Shown: piece after piece, positions 61,021-64,000 of the stretch
Position numbering within the stretch: position 1 is the stretch's first letter
Layout: the number at the start of each line of letters is the position of its first letter
Assembly: GCA_031276865.1 (NCBI GenBank)
Contig: JAISMF010000005.1
Coordinates: forward strand, 1 to 64,000
DNA: 64,000 bases
Source: Deltaproteobacteria bacterium
Lineage (GTDB): Bacteria; Desulfobacterota; Desulfarculia; Adiutricales; Adiutricaceae
Reading direction: 5' to 3'
Program-made: the position numbers and the translations under genes
Notes under the pieces: model-generated
What the model was told of the DNA's origin: nothing
What the model saw: the letters and a program-made list of their open reading frames with translations, nothing else
Databases searched by the model: none

Positions 61021-63825
61021 TTGACCAAGCCCCCCAACGATCTGGAAGAAAACATCCTGGAAGGAGTCGACCCTTCCGCGGTGGACCTCGGCTCTTTAAG
61101 CGAGGAGTCCGCCCCGGAGCCGGAGGGCGGTTTGCGTTTTCCCAAACCGCGGCGAAGGAGGGCCGGATCCCGGGCGGCCGGGGCCCTCCGGACGGGCTTT
61201 CGGCCCGGGGGGGCGGAATCCCCAAGCGGCCTCGAAGAGGCGGATAAGGAGCCGGAGTTAGCGGCGGATTTCGGCTCCGATCTGGATCCCGAATCCTTGG
61301 ACTCCTTAGACGACCCTTCCGAGAGGGACGCGTCGGGGGATCCGCCCCTCCAGGGTTCCTCGGGGCGGGAGAGATCCGGGGGGAAGGGAAGGAAAGGGGG
61401 CGCTAAGGATTCCGCCTCCAAGAAAAAGGCCCCCCGCCTAAAGGAGGGCCGCGGACTATTCCTTTCCCTCCTCTCCGGCTTTTTGTGGCTGTGCCTGGGG
61501 GCGGCCGTCTTCGGCTGCGCCGCCATCCTCTTGGCCTACGTCTACTTCTCCCAGGATCTGCCCTCGGTGGACAGCATCAAAAACTACCGCCCCAAAACCG
61601 TCACCTTCTTCTACTCCGACGACGGCCGGGTCATAGGCGAGTTTTACAAGGAGAAGAGGCTGGTCGTGCCCCTTTCCCGGATCCCCGAGCGGGTGCGGGA
61701 GGCCTTTCTGGCGGTGGAGGACGCCGATTTCTACTCGCATCAGGGAGTGAATCTCAAATCCGTTTTAAGGGCGGTCTACAGCAATCTCACCAACGACAGC
61801 CTCCAAGGGGCGAGCACCATCACCCAGCAGCTGGTGCGGGGGCTTCTTTTGACTCCCGAGCGCACCATTTCCCGCAAAATTAGGGAGATGATCCTGGCCT
61901 TTAGGCTGGAGACGACGCTCACCAAGGATCAGATTCTGGAGATGTATCTAAACCAGATCTACCTGGGGCTCGGAACCTACGGGGTGGAGGCCGCGAGCCA
62001 GGCCTATTTCGACAAGCACGTGGAGAACCTGACCACGGCCGAGGCGGCCCTTTTAGCCGGCATCACCCAGTCTCCGGAGAGGAAGAACCCCTTCCGGCGT
62101 CCGGAGGAGGCCCGGGCGCGTCAGGAGCACGCCATTTCGCGGATGCTCCACGAGGGTTACATCACCCAAGAGGAGGCCGCCCAGGCCCGGGCCGAGGTTT
62201 TAAACCTGCGGGGGGTCCAGCCCAATCCCAACCTGACCGAGGCCCCCTACTTCACCGAGCACGTGCGGCGCGTCCTGGCGGAGAAGTACGGCGAGGAGAG
62301 CCTCTACAACGACGGCTGGAAAATTTACACGACGGTCAATATCGAGGCCCAGCGGGCGGCCGATCAGGCCGTGGCGAGGGGCCTGAGGGAGTACGCCAGG
62401 CGACGGGGCTTCAAGGGCCCGATCCGGAGCTACGGGACGGAAGACGAGATCCGGCGGGCCTTGGAGGCCCAGGACGCGTCGCTTCCTCCGGAGGGGCTCT
62501 ATCCGGAGCGCCTCTACGAGGCCGTGATCGCGGCGGTGGGGGAGGATTCCCTTTCCGTGAGCGTGGGATCCTACCGGGGAGTGGTGGATAAGAAGGGCCT
62601 GGAGTGGATCCTTCCCAAGGGGGCGCTCGGAAAGCAGCTGAAAAGGGGGGACGTCGTCTGGGTGAGGCTCGCGGAGCCGGGGGAGGATTCCCCGGCGCTT
62701 ACCGGGAGCCGGGACGAGGAGTTAAGAAGGATAGCCGGAGGCGAGGGCGGAGCCGAGGCGAGGAGCTTCGTTTTGGAGCAGAAGACGGACGTGCAGGCGG
62801 CCCTTTTGAGCATGGACCTCGCGGACGGAGCGGTCAAAGCCATGGTGGGGGGCCGCAGCTTCCAGGAAAGCCAGTTCAACCGCGCTACCCAGAGCCAGAG
62901 GCAGCCCGGATCCTCGTTTAAGCCCATCGTCTACGCCGCGGCCATGGACCACGGCTTCACCCCCGGCTCCGTCATGGTGGACGGACCGGTGGTGATTGAC
63001 GACATCGGCAGCCGCCGGCGCTGGAAGCCCATGAACTCGGACAACAAGTTTCTAGGCCCCATGCCCCTCTACAACGCCCTGGTGGCCTCCAGGAATTTGA
63101 TCTCGGTGAAGGTTCTGGAGGTCATAGGCTTCCAGGCCTTGGACGAGACCGCTAAAAGCATGGGCATAAAATCCGAGCTCCCCGACAGCCTGGCCGTGGC
63201 CCTGGGCTCCCACGGCGTCACCATGCCGGAGATGCTCACGGCCTACTCCTCCTTTCCCAACCAGGGGACGAGGGTGGAGCCCCGCTACATAACCAGAATC
63301 GAGGACCGCGACGGAAATCTGGTGGAGAGCTTCGAGCCCGCCTTCCACCAGGCCATCCCCCCGGCCACGGCCTGCGAGCTCACCTGGATGCTTAGGGGGG
63401 TGGTGGCCCAGGGCACCGGCACCTCGGTCAAACCCTTGAACCGCCCGGTGGGGGGCAAGACCGGCACCACCAACGACTACTCGGACGCCTGGTTCGTGGG
63501 CTTCACGCCGGAATACGTGACGGCCGTCTGGCTGGGCACCGACGAGCTCAAACCCAGGGGCGTGGGGGAGGTGGGCGGCCGCGCCGCCGGACCCGTCTTC
63601 CTCTATTACATGCAGAAGGTCCTGGAGGGCGTCCCGGTCACGGAGTTCCAGGTGCCGGAGGGAGCCGAGATAGTTCCGGGAGGAGCCTTCGGCGTCTGCT
63701 ACAAGGCGGGCACCGTGGGCACGGGTTATTCGGAGGCGCAGGCCGCGGCCGTGCCGGAGGAGGATTTCCTCCGCTGGGACATGGAGGAGACCATGGTCCA
63801 GGAGAGTCCCGAGCCCGTGACTTGA
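61021..63825 (+). CDS. Class A penicillin-binding protein (PBP1A-type), bifunctional peptidoglycan synthase
   Basis: A 934-residue inner-membrane protein. Residues 1-150 are a charged, probably disordered cytoplasmic part, followed by a transmembrane helix (LCLGAAVFGCAAILLAYVYF, about 160-180). The GT51 glycosyltransferase has VEDADFYSHQG with catalytic Glu233, GASTITQQLVRGLLLTPERT and EMYLNQIYLGLGTYGVEAAS. The transpeptidase has GSSFKP (Ser631, Lys634), SRNLISVK (SxN) and GGKTGTTNDYSD (Lys813). It polymerises glycan strands and cross-links peptides. The start is TTG 61021, 13 bases after GAGGAT, since no ATG lies upstream in frame; the exact start is uncertain. It is longer than typical PBP1A (about 800) because of the N-terminal extension and a C-terminal tail. 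Confidence 0.93.
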   Translation: MTKPPNDLEENILEGVDPSAVDLGSLSEESAPEPEGGLRFPKPRRRRAGSRAAGALRTGFRPGGAESPSGLEEADKEPELAADFGSDLDPESLDSLDDPSERDASGDPPLQGSSGRERSGGKGRKGGAKDSASKKKAPRLKEGRGLFLSLLSGFLWLCLGAAVFGCAAILLAYVYFSQDLPSVDSIKNYRPKTVTFFYSDDGRVIGEFYKEKRLVVPLSRIPERVREAFLAVEDADFYSHQGVNLKSVLRAVYSNLTNDSLQGASTITQQLVRGLLLTPERTISRKIREMILAFRLETTLTKDQILEMYLNQIYLGLGTYGVEAASQAYFDKHVENLTTAEAALLAGITQSPERKNPFRRPEEARARQEHAISRMLHEGYITQEEAAQARAEVLNLRGVQPNPNLTEAPYFTEHVRRVLAEKYGEESLYNDGWKIYTTVNIEAQRAADQAVARGLREYARRRGFKGPIRSYGTEDEIRRALEAQDASLPPEGLYPERLYEAVIAAVGEDSLSVSVGSYRGVVDKKGLEWILPKGALGKQLKRGDVVWVRLAEPGEDSPALTGSRDEELRRIAGGEGGAEARSFVLEQKTDVQAALLSMDLADGAVKAMVGGRSFQESQFNRATQSQRQPGSSFKPIVYAAAMDHGFTPGSVMVDGPVVIDDIGSRRRWKPMNSDNKFLGPMPLYNALVASRNLISVKVLEVIGFQALDETAKSMGIKSELPDSLAVALGSHGVTMPEMLTAYSSFPNQGTRVEPRYITRIEDRDGNLVESFEPAFHQAIPPATACELTWMLRGVVAQGTGTSVKPLNRPVGGKTGTTNDYSDAWFVGFTPEYVTAVWLGTDELKPRGVGEVGGRAAGPVFLYYMQKVLEGVPVTEFQVPEGAEIVPGGAFGVCYKAGTVGTGYSEAQAAAVPEEDFLRWDMEETMVQESPEPVT

Positions 63826-64000
63826 ATATTTTTTGAAAATTTATGCAATTTAATGAAATTTAATTAAATTTAACTAATTTTTAAATATTTTTATATATAT
63901 TAAATCACTAGCGTCCTAAATGCGGGCTGATTCAAGCGGGCGGCCTGCTGTAACCGTGATAAATACGTGCTTTCCGAGGAATCCATACTTAAAGGCCCTG
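63826..64000. other. AT-rich end of window
   Basis: Follows the penicillin-binding protein. It contains repeated AATTTAAT(G/T)-type steps (about 63838-63880), giving several near-palindromic AT stretches, then mixed sequence to the window edge. No gene or terminator hairpin is recognised; the feature it belongs to lies outside. Confidence 0.45.

Noticed and set aside
1-64000. CRISPR array, tRNA, rRNA or known riboswitch
   Set aside because: No repeat-spacer pattern and no cloverleaf, ribosomal or riboswitch signature was seen by eye in any spacer; a covariance-model search would be needed to exclude them.

Overview
The window is GC-rich bacterial chromosome, Gram-negative by its outer-membrane proteins (an OmpA-domain protein, an inverse-autotransporter barrel and periplasmic LysM, Sel1 and ankyrin proteins). 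The mix of a three-gene TRAP transporter with a sigma-54 promoter, ethanolamine ammonia-lyase, stand-alone corrinoid protein, ModA/ModB, GlgC, Fur and many repeat-containing envelope proteins suggests a host- or gut-associated member of the former Deltaproteobacteria (Desulfobacterota). That placement is inference; no rRNA, tRNA or other phylogenetic marker RNA was seen. Genes are separated by unusually long gene-free spacers, many holding short AT-rich islands in otherwise very GC-rich DNA.

Layout. 1-5.6 kb is an accessory, AT-richer island: a truncated IS66 transposase, a tiny ORF, a PIN/AbrB toxin-antitoxin pair, a frameshifted gene remnant, and an Rpn/PDDEXK-type nuclease gene with two partial, decaying copies of its 3' end in tandem. 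5.7-8.8 kb is a minus-strand envelope cluster (ankyrin-OmpA fusion, DNRLRE-like lipoprotein candidate, LysM protein). 10.2-12.7 kb is housekeeping (gpsA-nadD-rsfS), followed by a single-gene GmrSD-like restriction enzyme. 15.7-26.3 kb holds a Fur regulator, a CtpA protease, a very long DEAD-box-like protein with a degenerate motif II, an HhH-GPD glycosylase, an EamA permease and a DnaJ-DHH pair. 26.9-33.7 kb holds an amidohydrolase, a GntR-corrinoid protein pair and a large unrecognised protein. 35.1-40.7 kb is a TRAP transporter followed by EutBC, preceded by a good sigma-54 promoter. 41.4-50.2 kb has a PP2C phosphatase, a UvrD-like helicase, modA and modB (no modC seen), a Sel1 protein, a coiled-coil protein and a TPR-like protein. 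51.9-63.8 kb has glgC, a periplasmic ankyrin protein, a transglycosylase-like protein lacking its catalytic Glu, polA, an invasin-like outer-membrane protein with a 14-C tract near its start, and a class A penicillin-binding protein.

The most interesting observations are: (1) the poly-C tract that puts the invasin-like gene out of frame in this sequence and would restore it with a one-base deletion, the hallmark of a phase-variable surface protein; (2) a sigma-54-driven TRAP transporter beside ethanolamine ammonia-lyase, whose binding protein lacks the arginine normally used to hold carboxylates, suggesting a different substrate, possibly ethanolamine; (3) two proteins that keep their fold but lose key catalytic residues (DEAD-box DAAD variant; MltD-like protein with Glu replaced by Leu); and (4) repeated AAATCGCTATA sites upstream of a GntR-corrinoid operon.
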